DNA of 47,167 bases, taken from NCBI GenBank assembly GCA_049589355.1, contig JBAWAP010000077.1, positions 1 to 47,167 on the forward strand, given 5' to 3'. Position 1 is the stretch's first letter. Each line of letters begins with the position of its first letter. Source of the DNA: JBAWAP01 sp049589355. Its GTDB lineage: Bacteria > Chloroflexota > Anaerolineae > VGOG01. A program made the position numbers and the translations under genes. The notes under the pieces are model-generated. The model saw only the letters and a program-made list of their open reading frames with translations. It had not been told where the DNA came from and did no database searches. Below are positions 1-8,649 of the stretch, piece by piece.

Positions 1-842
1 CGGGGGGCTGAGTTGTCACCGGTTTTCATCTATTTCTCCGGCTACGGCGGGCGGGCGATGGAAAATGGTGCCTGGTGCACCTATCTTTGCCCCCAAGGAG
101 CCGATCCCGACGACCTGCCCCACACCGCCATCCCCGGGCACGAGTTCAGCGCGTTGCTGGCCGCCATCCCGGCCCGCAAACTACTGGTGATGCTCGATGC
201 CTGCCACGCCGCTGGTTCAGCGGAATTGAAGGCTGCTGACGGAACTGTTGTGTGGAAGGCCGGCCTGCCTGACGATTACTACGAAGCCCTGACTCAGGGC
301 AGTGGCCGTGTTGTAATCGCGTCATCGAAAGAAGACCAGTTCTCCTACGTACGACCGCAGGGCGACCTAAGCGTATTCACGCACACCTGCTCCAAGCGCT
401 CCGCGGCAAGGCCGCCGTGCGCGGGGATGGCCTGATCCACATACTGGACGTTTTCCACTACGTCAATGAGGCGGTGCAGGCCGACGAGCCCAAACAGACA
501 CCCATTCTCAAGGTCAAGGACTTAGACCTCAACTTCCCCATCGCTCTCGACCAGGGTGGAAAAGGTATCGCACCTACACCAACGATGGCAGATGTCGTCG
601 CCATACGAGAGCAGATCGTTCGTGATCCCCTTGCGGGAGCCAAGGCACTGAGTGAATACCTGACAGGACGGCCTGAATGGGCCGCCAGACGTAACGAAGT
701 GGATCTCAAACGCACGGAGCTGGAGCGCATACAGCACGACCTGGACCTCTTCGGCACCAATCCTAGTGACCAGGCAGCGAAGAATCGCACTGTCTACTTT
801 CTCCTGCGTGTTTGTCTGGAACTGGAGCAACCAGAGCAATGA
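1..842 (+). pseudogene. Caspase-like (peptidase C14) protein, 5'-truncated by window edge and frameshifted
   Basis: Two adjoining frames make one protein. The first (codons from position 1 to the stop at 435) shows the caspase p20 core: IYFSGYGGR at the strand that normally carries the catalytic His (usually SGHG) and LDACHAAGS with the nucleophile Cys. The second resumes as HLLQALRGKAAV and runs through GLIHILDVFHYV and NFPIALDQGGKG, the usual end of bacterial caspase domains, then about 90 mostly helical residues ending at 842. One missing base near 381-386 (a CAC CAC pair reduced to CACAC) explains the break. The catalytic His is replaced by Tyr while Cys is kept, so activity is uncertain even if the frame is really intact. 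The helical tail may be an adaptor/effector-associated domain; that is inference. The stop overlaps the next start (ATGA at 839-842), so it is translationally coupled to the PglZ gene and probably works with it. Confidence 0.8.
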
Positions 843-3187
843 GCCTTGTCCAAGTTTACCTCGACCGCGCACGCATCCTCGAACCTTCCCGCGACCACAT
901 CCTGGTCGAGGACATCTCCGACTACGCCCCTGCCTACGCCCGGATTGCCGGGGCCATCCACGCGGGCCAACCGCTGACGGTCGTCGTCCGCCATCAGCCT
1001 TGTGCGGCTTGGCTGCAGGCGGCACAGGAGAAGTACAGCCTGGAGTGCGTCGAAGTCGTGACCATCTCGCATCGGTGCCGGCTGGCCGAACTGTGGGGCG
1101 TGGAGATTCCCGACTGGGTCATCGATGAGGCCATCGCTCGTTCCAATCTACTGGATGTTCCTCTGCGGGCCCAGCCAAGTCAAAGCTTCGAGAACGTTGT
1201 CCTGGAAGCCTTCTACAGCCCCTTCTTGGCTTACGACCGCCTGCCCGTGACCTACCTGGCCGATCTACTCAACAGTTTCGAGCCAGAGCGGTGGGCCAAG
1301 GCCGTTCAGCGACCACTGGTCAAAGAGGTCTTGGCCCGGCGGCTTCAGGCCTGGGCCGAGGCAGCGGCCTCTGAGGGCGAACGACTGCTGGTCGAAGGAC
1401 TGCGGCGCGACCCAGCTACGCTGGCCTGCAAATTAGCCCAGGTGAAAGTCCTGGCTGGTTACCCGCTTGAAGTTGGACGGCGCCTGCTGGGCCCGGAGTA
1501 CAACCATCTGGCCGCGCTGAACCTGGACTTCAGTGGGCTACCGGTCCGCGAGGTAGATCTGGCCGACATGGTGGACCAGATTCGGGTTCACCTGAACACG
1601 CTGGCGCAGACTTTGCCAGCGTCAGAGGCGCTGCTGGCGATGCTCGACCAAGTCAGCGGTCACCTGATGGCCGAGTTTGAAGCGCTCCAGACGCTCCTCA
1701 AATCCGGCGATGTTGCCGTGGACGCCGACATGGTTCGCAGGGCGCGACAGAAGTTCGCACCCATCCACGACCGCCTGGAGCAAGAACTGGCCGGCTTGGG
1801 CCTGCTAATCACGCCTCCGCGACCGACTAACCCCGACGGCACCTGGACCGCCGACGAGTGGCTGGACTGGGCTGTGGAGCATTACCTGCCCTACCGCTTC
1901 TGGCTGGAGGAGATCGGCCAGCACGATGAGGAGATCGCTACCCAGGCCGATGCTTACGCCGCATGGCTCTACGCCCAATACCCGGCGTTGCGGCTGATAT
2001 ACCCCCGGATGGTCTACCAGGGGTTGTTAGCCCTGCATGACCGGCTGACTAGTTCCGCCCCGGTGCTGGTCGTTGTGGCGGACAACCTGAACTACAAGTT
2101 CCTCCCCGATCTGGTCCGTTATCTCCAGGTCCAGGGCTTCTTTGTCGAGCAGTCCATCCCTTACCTGGCGATGTTGCCCTCTTGCACTGAGGTGAGCAAG
2201 AAATGCCTGTTCATCGGCCAGCCAGAGCCCTTCTCCGGCACTGCCTACGAGAAACCAACCCTCGAAGCCTGGGGGCCGGCCCTGGGCGGACGCCGCGTTT
2301 GCTACCTGCCTCATGTCGGCGCTTTGCGGTCAGTCAAACGGCGCGAGCACGACGTCTACTTCCTGAACTACCTGCCGGTGGATGAGGCGCTGCACGACGA
2401 CGAGCAGCAGACAGGCGTGCCTTACAGCGCGGCCGTCCGCCAGCGGCTCCGGGCACTGGCCGGAGACATCCGGGCGTTCGCCGAACGGATCGGCGCCGAG
2501 CGCGATCTGGCGGTGATCGTCATCTCAGACCATGGCTCGACTCGTATCTCTGCCGAAGCACCAAACCCCATTGACCGCCGGTTCTACGCCACCAGGGTTA
2601 CGGATAAGCACAACCGCTATGTAACCATCAGTGACGCAGAACTGAAAGCTCTGCCGGACAACGTGCGCTTCGAGTGCTACATCTTCGAACGGGAGCGATT
2701 TGGGTTGCCAACTAACTACCTGGCCGCCCGTAGCACCTACCGCTTCTCTGATCTAGGCGAGGGCATCTACGTCCACGGAGGTCTGTCGCCGGAAGAGACC
2801 ATCGTGCCACTGGCCGTCTTCGCTCCGGTGGCTGTCAAGCCCAAGCCCTTGATGGTCCGCTTGCTAGCCGACGAGTTCCGCTACGGCGTCAAATCGCTCA
2901 TCCGGTTGGAATTGGTCAATCCCAACCAGTACGTTTGCCAGGAGGTGCGGATCGAGGTGCTTAATTCCAATGTTGAGGCGGCTCCGACCATGATGGGCGA
3001 CCTGGATCCACTGAGCCAGGCTGAGGTGCAGATAGAGACACGCTTCCGCCGCATCACTGAGGAGATGACAGCCCTGCAGGTACGGGTCGGTCACAAGTTC
3101 CTGGGCCAGTCGTACAGTCAGGTAGAGAAGTTGCCTGTCAAGATCAAGCGGATAATGACCACGACCTTCGACCTGGATGAACTATAA
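839..3187 (+). CDS. pglZ: PglZ-domain protein (BREX/Pgl-type alkaline-phosphatase superfamily)
   Basis: 782 residues from the ATG at 839, which overlaps the stop of the caspase gene. The PglZ domain lies about residues 405-680: VVVADNLNYKFL supplies the first metal/nucleophile region, PSCTEVSKK follows, and VISDHG near 560 is the second metal-binding block typical of alkaline-phosphatase-fold enzymes; HGGLSPEETIVP near 650 is also characteristic of PglZ. The N-terminal 400 residues are helical with no domain I recognise. PglZ proteins are core parts of BREX and Pgl phage-defence systems; a nuclease or phosphodiesterase role has been proposed. The downstream BrxL-like gene supports a BREX-related operon, but no BrxC, PglX or BrxA/B is visible because the window begins inside the operon. 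Alternative: PglZ in a two-component or non-BREX regulatory system. Confidence 0.88.
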   Translation: MSLVQVYLDRARILEPSRDHILVEDISDYAPAYARIAGAIHAGQPLTVVVRHQPCAAWLQAAQEKYSLECVEVVTISHRCRLAELWGVEIPDWVIDEAIARSNLLDVPLRAQPSQSFENVVLEAFYSPFLAYDRLPVTYLADLLNSFEPERWAKAVQRPLVKEVLARRLQAWAEAAASEGERLLVEGLRRDPATLACKLAQVKVLAGYPLEVGRRLLGPEYNHLAALNLDFSGLPVREVDLADMVDQIRVHLNTLAQTLPASEALLAMLDQVSGHLMAEFEALQTLLKSGDVAVDADMVRRARQKFAPIHDRLEQELAGLGLLITPPRPTNPDGTWTADEWLDWAVEHYLPYRFWLEEIGQHDEEIATQADAYAAWLYAQYPALRLIYPRMVYQGLLALHDRLTSSAPVLVVVADNLNYKFLPDLVRYLQVQGFFVEQSIPYLAMLPSCTEVSKKCLFIGQPEPFSGTAYEKPTLEAWGPALGGRRVCYLPHVGALRSVKRREHDVYFLNYLPVDEALHDDEQQTGVPYSAAVRQRLRALAGDIRAFAERIGAERDLAVIVISDHGSTRISAEAPNPIDRRFYATRVTDKHNRYVTISDAELKALPDNVRFECYIFERERFGLPTNYLAARSTYRFSDLGEGIYVHGGLSPEETIVPLAVFAPVAVKPKPLMVRLLADEFRYGVKSLIRLELVNPNQYVCQEVRIEVLNSNVEAAPTMMGDLDPLSQAEVQIETRFRRITEEMTALQVRVGHKFLGQSYSQVEKLPVKIKRIMTTTFDLDEL

Positions 3188-3206
3188 CTTCTTGTTGGAG
3201 AGAGCG

Positions 3207-4619
3207 ATGGAGAGCTTTGAGCAGAAAGCCTTGGACTACTACGGCGAGGTGATCATCAACAAGCATCTGATCCACAGAGCTGGCTTTGGCGCACGGGCCA
3301 TTCCTACATACGTCGGCGAGTGGATTCTTTCGGCCTATGCTGAACAAGGCGCACTGACCGAAGCCAGCCGGGAGAGGATTGCCGCCTTTCTAGGCAAGTA
3401 TCTGCCCACTAAAGGACAGAAGGATGAGATCAAGAACCGGTTGCTCAAACTGGAGATGGTGCAACTGCTGGACGACTTCAGCGTCACGGTGAACCTCAAA
3501 ACGGGCCAACGGCACTTGCGTATCCCCCTGCTTGACGTCAACGATGCCTTCGTTAGCGAACATATCGTAGATCAGAACGAACTATTGGTGACCAGCGGGG
3601 TGTGGGGCATTGGTTCTCTCTTCTATGTCCCACCAGACGGGCCTGGAGACAAGGGCCAGGTCTGGATGCGGGAGTTCAAACCCTTCCAGATCAGTAGTGT
3701 AGACCTTGATTATTTCAGGGAATGCCGCCAGCATTTTACTCTTGACGAATGGCTGGACCTGATGGTCTCCAGCATCGGCTTCAACCCCAGGGCGCTGACC
3801 GAGTCGCAGAAGATGATCCTCATTACCCGCATCGTTCCCCTGGCCGAGCCTCGTGTCAACATCGTCGAGTTAGCCCCCAAAGGCACTGGTAAGTCATTCG
3901 TCTACGACAATCTATCCCGCTATGCCCGAGTGGTAGCTGGCGGTAAGATCACTCCCGCCGTCCTGTTCCACAACCTGGTCACCCATACCCCCGGTCTCAT
4001 CACCCGCTACGACGGCATCGTCCTGGACGAGGTGCAGAGCATCCGTGGCGACAGCGCCGGCGAGTTGATTGCCGGCCTCAAAGTGTACCTGGAATCAGGC
4101 CGCTACAGCCGAGGCAGCACTATGGGCACGTCGGAAGCCGGCTTCGTAATGCTGGGCAATCTCAGCCTTGATGCCGATTATCAGCCTCTCTATGATGAGG
4201 ACGGGCTATTCCGCGAGATCCCCAACTTCTTGCAAGAGACTGCTTTCATTGACCGCATCCACGGGTTGATTGCGGGATGGGAGATGGAGCGTGTCACCAA
4301 GGACACGCCGTCCCACTCCATGGGTTTCAAGGGCGATTTCTTCTCAGAAATCTTGCACGTGTTGCGCCGTGAAGCCCAATGTGGCGAGTATGTTTCCGAA
4401 AACATGCGTCTGGTGGGGTGTGATGATCTCCGCGATCGCAAAGCCATCGCTCGTCTTGCCACCGGTTTCCTCAAGCTCCTGTTTCCAGACATGAAGCCAA
4501 CAGAGGAACAATTCAGGGAGTTCTGCGTCAAACCGGCGGTGGAGCTCCGCCAGAGGGTGCGGGACGAGCTTCACAAGCTTGATCCCGAATACGCAAAAGT
4601 GTCTATTGGCTATAGTTAA
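3207..4619 (+). CDS. brxL: Short BrxL-like (Lon-related) AAA+ ATPase
   Basis: 470 residues. The start at 3207 is chosen because GGAGAG sits 5 nt upstream; an earlier in-frame ATG at 3177 overlaps the end of pglZ and cannot be excluded. Walker A is APKGTGKS near residue 225 and Walker B is GIVLDEV near 270; KALDYYGEVIINKHL at the N-terminus resembles BrxL openings. BrxL proteins of type I BREX are about 680 residues with a C-terminal Lon-like Ser-Lys protease domain; this one ends at VSIGYS, just where that extra region would begin, so it belongs to the shorter Lon-related class and has no visible protease domain. It follows pglZ directly (4-base gap to the pglZ stop if the alternative start is ignored, overlap if used). 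Likely a DNA-remodelling ATPase in the same defence operon. Confidence 0.85.
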   Translation: MESFEQKALDYYGEVIINKHLIHRAGFGARAIPTYVGEWILSAYAEQGALTEASRERIAAFLGKYLPTKGQKDEIKNRLLKLEMVQLLDDFSVTVNLKTGQRHLRIPLLDVNDAFVSEHIVDQNELLVTSGVWGIGSLFYVPPDGPGDKGQVWMREFKPFQISSVDLDYFRECRQHFTLDEWLDLMVSSIGFNPRALTESQKMILITRIVPLAEPRVNIVELAPKGTGKSFVYDNLSRYARVVAGGKITPAVLFHNLVTHTPGLITRYDGIVLDEVQSIRGDSAGELIAGLKVYLESGRYSRGSTMGTSEAGFVMLGNLSLDADYQPLYDEDGLFREIPNFLQETAFIDRIHGLIAGWEMERVTKDTPSHSMGFKGDFFSEILHVLRREAQCGEYVSENMRLVGCDDLRDRKAIARLATGFLKLLFPDMKPTEEQFREFCVKPAVELRQRVRDELHKLDPEYAKVSIGYS

Positions 4620-4880
4620 CCCGGTGGTATGGTTGTGGTCCAGAATCCTTAGCCTCCTGAAGAGATCCAGACACTCACTGTCCAGAATGGGGGATGACGG
4701 TTCGAGTTCAAACGCTCGCTGGCCAAGCTAGCCTGCAATGAGGCAAGCTGGTCACCGCCCTCCCGTTTTTTCTGCAGAGGGCATGCCTTCCGAGTATCAC
4801 AGTAGAGAAGCAGAGTTTCGATGTTTGGATGCGATCCTCGCCACAAGTCAAAGCAGAGGAGGAAGACCTGAGTGTCAACA
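4620..4880. other. Intergenic stretch without recognisable gene
   Basis: About 260 bases after the BrxL-like gene hold only short open frames with no family resemblance and no ribosome-binding site. The stretch leads into gene remnants at 4881 and probably marks the edge of the defence operon where DNA has been lost. Confidence 0.5.
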
Positions 4881-5033
4881 ATGGCTGCGACGATTACCTG
4901 CTGCGGGGGTATCAACGAGATAGGCCGTAGCAAGATCCTGGTCGAAGATGGAAACGACCGGGACTTTCTTGGTTTTGGTAAGTCTTTAGGCCGCTACAGT
5001 GACTACTTCGACGGCATCTTCGTGCGGGAGCGA
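4881..5033 (+). pseudogene. N-terminal remnant of a metallo-beta-lactamase-fold (RNase J-like) protein
   Basis: The first 50 or so residues from the ATG at 4881 read MAATITCCGGINEIGRSKIL, then LVEDGNDRDFLGFGKSLGRY, closely matching the opening of MBL-fold RNase J/beta-CASP-type proteins (usual pattern GGxxEIGxNKILLEDGDxxxFFDFG). The HxHxDH metal site that should follow is absent: after VRER the frame turns into low-information sequence and stops at 5072. The gene is therefore cut about residue 50. It abuts, in a different frame, the tail of an unrelated gene at 5041, indicating a deletion joining two genes. Confidence 0.6.
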
Positions 5034-5040
5034 ACGACCA

Positions 5041-5247
5041 GCGGTGGTGCAGGTCGTGAACCTGGGGAATGATGCGGATACCGCAGGGACGGTGGTTGGA
5101 GCACTGGCAGGAGTCGCTTACGGGCTGGGGGCAATCCCGGCGGGGTGGCGGAAGGCGGTGCGAGGAGAGTTGCCACTGGGAAGTGGCATGCACTGGAGCA
5201 TGGCGGAGCTGACCGGCCTGGCGGACCAGCCAGTCGGCACTCGTTAG
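5041..5247 (+). pseudogene. C-terminal remnant of an ADP-ribosylglycohydrolase (DraG/ARH family)
   Basis: In frame from about 5041 the translation runs VVQVVNLGNDADTAGTVVGA, then LAGVAYGLGAIPAGWRKAV and ends SMAELTGLADQPVGTR. This matches the C-terminal part of DraG/ARH proteins, where NxGxDADTTG holds Mg-binding aspartates and GAxxG(x)xxIPxxW follows. The N-terminal three quarters are missing; the preceding bases belong to the MBL remnant. It cannot encode a working enzyme. It signals deletion or recombination between the BrxL-like gene and addB. Confidence 0.6.
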
Positions 5248-5361
5248 CCTTGAACTTCTCCCAGCCCTCCCTAGTCCCAATCCGTTCCATTCTCAGTCCG
5301 CTGCTGTTGTCTCCCTAACCATCGATCCTTCACCTGATGCACGCTTAGCGTGGAGAACCTG

Positions 5362-8300
5362 ATGTCTATCCATCTCTACCTCGCCCCGGCTGCGACTGGT
5401 AAAACGGCCTACGCCGTAGACCTCGTCCGCGATGCGGCCCGGGGCCTGCACGCAACCCCCCGTGTACTCGTACCCACCCACCTGCAGGTGCGCGCCTGGC
5501 GCCGCCGCCTGGCGGAGGACGGGGGCGCCATCGGTGTACGAGTGGCGACCTTCGACCGGCTATACGCTGAATGCCTGAGCGCCGCCGGCGAGGTCTACAC
5601 CGAACTGAGCGACCCCGTTCAGTACCGGCTGATCCGATCCGTTGTGGACGACCTGCCGCTGATCCACTACGCCTCGCTGACCGAGCGACCCGGCTTCATC
5701 CAGGTTCTGGAAGACCTGATCGGCGAGTTGAAGACGGCACGGATCTGGCCCGACACGTTCACCCAGGCTGTGGCTGCATTGGGCGACGAGCCCCGGCTGC
5801 GCGAACTGGCGCTGGCCTACGCCGCCTACCAGGAGCGTCTCCAAGCCCAAGACTGGGCCGACCGGGCCGGGCTGGGCTGGCTGGCGGTGGAGGCACTAGA
5901 AGAACGGGCGCCCAACGTGGCGCGGGACTGGCCGCTGCTGGTCGTGGATGGCTTCGATAACTTCACACCGGTGCAATTGGCCCTGCTTGAGGTACTGGCA
6001 GTCCGAGTAGAAAACCTGATCGTAACTCTGACAGGCACTGCCGATGGCTGCGAACGGACCCTCGCGCACCGACGCTTCGACCAGACACGCCAGCAATTGG
6101 AAAAGTCTTTGGGTGTGCGGGCAGCACCGTTGCCTGAACAGTTCTCGCGCCAGGCCCCGGCACTGGCTCACCTGGAAACGAGCCTATTCCGCAGCGAGGC
6201 GGAACAGATTGCCGCCGCGGGCGCTGTCCAACTGATCGAGGCTCCCGACCGGGCGGCGGAGGTCCGCGCCGCGCTGCGCTGGCTCAAGGCACGCCTGGTG
6301 GAAGATGGGATGCGTCCTGTGGAGGTCGCCCTGGTGGCCCGCGACGTCTCCCCCTACCGCCCCTTCATCCTGCAGACCGCCGCCGAGTTCGGACTGCCGG
6401 TGAGTCTGGTGGACGGCCTCCCGCTGCGGGCCAACCCGGCCGTCGCGACGCTTCTGGACCTCCTGCGGCTGGTGCTCCCCCGTGCCGAGGTTTCGATACG
6501 CCTTGGTTTCGATACGCCTTCGACTACTCAACCCAAGCGGCTACTCAACCCAAGCAGTGGCCCCCAACCGGCCCTGCCCCGTCGCCCGGTGGCTGAAGCC
6601 TGGCGTTCTCCCTACTTCGACTGGTCGGCCCTGCCCGAAAAGAGTGCAACGGATCCCATTGGCATCGGCCCGGGGGACGCCGACGCCCTGGACACCGCCG
6701 CCCGCTGGGGGCGCGTCATCGGCGGGCTCTCCCAGTGGGAAGAGATCCTCACCGATCTGGCCACGCGCTCTGAGGAAACAACGGACGACCCTTCGACAGG
6801 GCCAGCCCAAGACGAGGAGCGAGGTCTCCCCGCAGATATCCCTGTGGGCTCCGCAGCCCAGGTGCTGTGGGACAAGTTCCAACGTTTCCTACAGCGACTG
6901 ACACCGCCCCAGGGAAAACGCACCTACCGAGAGTTCGTCGGCTGGCTGGAGGTTCTCATCGGCCCCGACCCCGCCCTACAGACTTCCCGCTTCCCCGTCC
7001 CCGAAGAGCCCACCACCCTGCAGATCGTGGCCCGTGCCCGCGATGGGGCCGAAGCGGTCGCCGAGCGGGACGTGGCCGCGCTCCAGGCCCTCAAGGACGT
7101 GCTGCGGGGGTTGGTTTGGGCCGAGGAGGCGCTGGACACGCCCGCCGTGGACTTCCCCCGCTTCTTCGGCGAGTTGGTCGGGGCGGTGGAGGCGACCGCC
7201 TACCGCCTGCCGGTCCGGCCCGACCGCGAGGAGATCCTCGTCGCTGACGTGGTTCAGGCCCGCGGTGTCCCCTTCCAGGCGGTCGCTGTGCTGGGGTTGG
7301 CCGAGGGGGAGTTCCCGGCCACCTTGAGTGAAGACCCCTTCCTGCGCGATGCCGACCGCCTGCGCCTGCACGAGGAATTCGGCCTGCCACTAGAGCCATC
7401 CACCGAGAGTGCTGAGGCGGAGTTCTTCTACGAGACCGTCACCCGTCCCCGCGAGCGACTGCTCCTCACCCGCCCCCGCCTGGCCGACAACGGTGCACCC
7501 TGGCAGGCCTCTCCCTTCTGGGAGGACGTACGCCGTTTGGTGGACGTGGTACCGGAGACGTTGACCAGCGAGAGCGTGCCCCCACCGGCGCAGGTTGCCT
7601 CCTGGCCTGAGCTGATGGAGAGCCTGGCTACCTATCCCAACTGCGGCGAGGTCTGGGAATGGGTACAGCAAAAAGAGCCAGCCCGTCAGGCGACGTTGGA
7701 GGCGACTGTCCACCTCTTCCGCTCGCGACAACGCAGTGCCAGTGACAGTCCCTACGATGGTGACCTGAGCGGCCTGGCCGATGGGTTTGCCCAGCACTTC
7801 GGTCCCAGGCATACCTGGAGCGCCAGCCGCCTGGAGGTCTACCGCACCTGCCCGTTCTTTTTCTTCATAAGCAACGTCCTGGAACTGGAACCGCGAGAAG
7901 AGCCGGCCGAGGGGCTGGATGTGCGACAGTTGGGCAGCATCTACCATCGCATCTTCAAGCGACTCTACCGCGCGGTCGCGGACCCCACCGACCAGGAACA
8001 ACTCCTGACCATGCTACCCGACGTAGCACAGGCGGTCCTAGACGAAGCACCGCGGCGGGAAGGGTTCCGCAAGACCGCCTGGTGGGAGCAGACCCACGAC
8101 GAGATCGTGGAGAACGTGCGTCGCTCACTGGAGGCGCTGGCAGACGTGCAGGGGGATTTTGTACCCTACCTGTATGAGGCTCCCTTTGGTCTTTGGGACC
8201 GTCCACCACTTTTCGTGCGCGAGGTGGACGATGGTTTCCGCGTGCGAGGTCTCATTGATCGGGTGGACCGGACCCCCGATGGCCGTGTCCGCGTCATTGA

Positions 8301-8646
8301 TTACAAGACCGCCGGCCCCTCCGCCTTCAACAACCGAGCGGTCGCTGAGGGCAAGAAACTACAATTGCCCCTCTACGCCCTGGCTGCGCGAGATGCCCTG
8401 GGGCTGGGAGAGCCCGTCGAGGGCTTCTACTGGCACGTCCGACACGCCGAGCCCAGCAGGTTCACGCTGAGTGGCTTCGACGGCGGGCCAGAGGGCGCGA
8501 TGGAGGCCGCCGTGGAACATGCCTGGGAGGTCGTCCATTCAGCTCGCCAAGGCCACTTCGTGCCCCATCCGCCCGACGGAGGCTGCCCGTCATACTGCCC
8601 GGCGGCGGCTTTCTGTTGGCACTACCGGCCCAGGTTTGGAGAGTGA
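5362..8646 (+). CDS. addB: AddB-type helicase-nuclease subunit (PD-(D/E)XK, Fe-S)
   Basis: 1094 residues from the ATG at 5362 (TGGAG 7 nt upstream; a GTG at 5350 is an alternative). Walker A APAATGKT at residues 8-15. The C-terminal RecB-like nuclease domain has RVIDYKTAG near 979, with the IDYKT catalytic motif. A likely 4Fe-4S cluster is made by Cys in YRTCPF near 829 and the terminal CPSYCPAAAFC (Cys about 1075, 1079 and 1085), as in AddB. It acts with AddA to resect double-strand ends for recombination and to degrade foreign linear DNA. The gene ends three bases before addA. Two insertions of dispersed-repeat sequence are carried in frame (6491-6555 and about 6788-6826) in a region that looks poorly conserved. 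Confidence 0.9.
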   Translation: MSIHLYLAPAATGKTAYAVDLVRDAARGLHATPRVLVPTHLQVRAWRRRLAEDGGAIGVRVATFDRLYAECLSAAGEVYTELSDPVQYRLIRSVVDDLPLIHYASLTERPGFIQVLEDLIGELKTARIWPDTFTQAVAALGDEPRLRELALAYAAYQERLQAQDWADRAGLGWLAVEALEERAPNVARDWPLLVVDGFDNFTPVQLALLEVLAVRVENLIVTLTGTADGCERTLAHRRFDQTRQQLEKSLGVRAAPLPEQFSRQAPALAHLETSLFRSEAEQIAAAGAVQLIEAPDRAAEVRAALRWLKARLVEDGMRPVEVALVARDVSPYRPFILQTAAEFGLPVSLVDGLPLRANPAVATLLDLLRLVLPRAEVSIRLGFDTPSTTQPKRLLNPSSGPQPALPRRPVAEAWRSPYFDWSALPEKSATDPIGIGPGDADALDTAARWGRVIGGLSQWEEILTDLATRSEETTDDPSTGPAQDEERGLPADIPVGSAAQVLWDKFQRFLQRLTPPQGKRTYREFVGWLEVLIGPDPALQTSRFPVPEEPTTLQIVARARDGAEAVAERDVAALQALKDVLRGLVWAEEALDTPAVDFPRFFGELVGAVEATAYRLPVRPDREEILVADVVQARGVPFQAVAVLGLAEGEFPATLSEDPFLRDADRLRLHEEFGLPLEPSTESAEAEFFYETVTRPRERLLLTRPRLADNGAPWQASPFWEDVRRLVDVVPETLTSESVPPPAQVASWPELMESLATYPNCGEVWEWVQQKEPARQATLEATVHLFRSRQRSASDSPYDGDLSGLADGFAQHFGPRHTWSASRLEVYRTCPFFFFISNVLELEPREEPAEGLDVRQLGSIYHRIFKRLYRAVADPTDQEQLLTMLPDVAQAVLDEAPRREGFRKTAWWEQTHDEIVENVRRSLEALADVQGDFVPYLYEAPFGLWDRPPLFVREVDDGFRVRGLIDRVDRTPDGRVRVIDYKTAGPSAFNNRAVAEGKKLQLPLYALAARDALGLGEPVEGFYWHVRHAEPSRFTLSGFDGGPEGAMEAAVEHAWEVVHSARQGHFVPHPPDGGCPSYCPAAAFCWHYRPRFGE
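6491..6555. repeat. In-frame duplicated repeat inside addB
   Basis: TTTCGATACGCCTT occurs at 6491-6504 and 6507-6520, followed by CTACTCAACCCAAGC at 6524-6538 and 6541-6555. Both units look like dispersed-repeat sequence rather than conserved AddB coding. The reading frame stays open and yields a Ser/Thr/Pro-rich patch (FDTPSTTQPKRLLNPSSGPQ) between the helicase-like and nuclease parts. Confidence 0.6.
6788..6826. repeat. Second repeat-like insertion in addB
   Basis: CCCTTCGACAGGGCCAGCC followed by AAGACGAGGAGCGAGG resembles the common CCCTTCGACAAGCTCAGGG-type dispersed repeat, a related copy of which lies at 34917-34940. It is translated in frame as DDPSTGPAQDEERGL. The assignment as an inserted repeat is an inference from this resemblance. 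Confidence 0.4.
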
Positions 8647-8649
8647 GAG

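Noticed and set aside
1..4619. Complete BREX system
   Set aside because: Only pglZ and a short brxL-like gene are visible; brxC and pglX are not in the window, so a type cannot be assigned.
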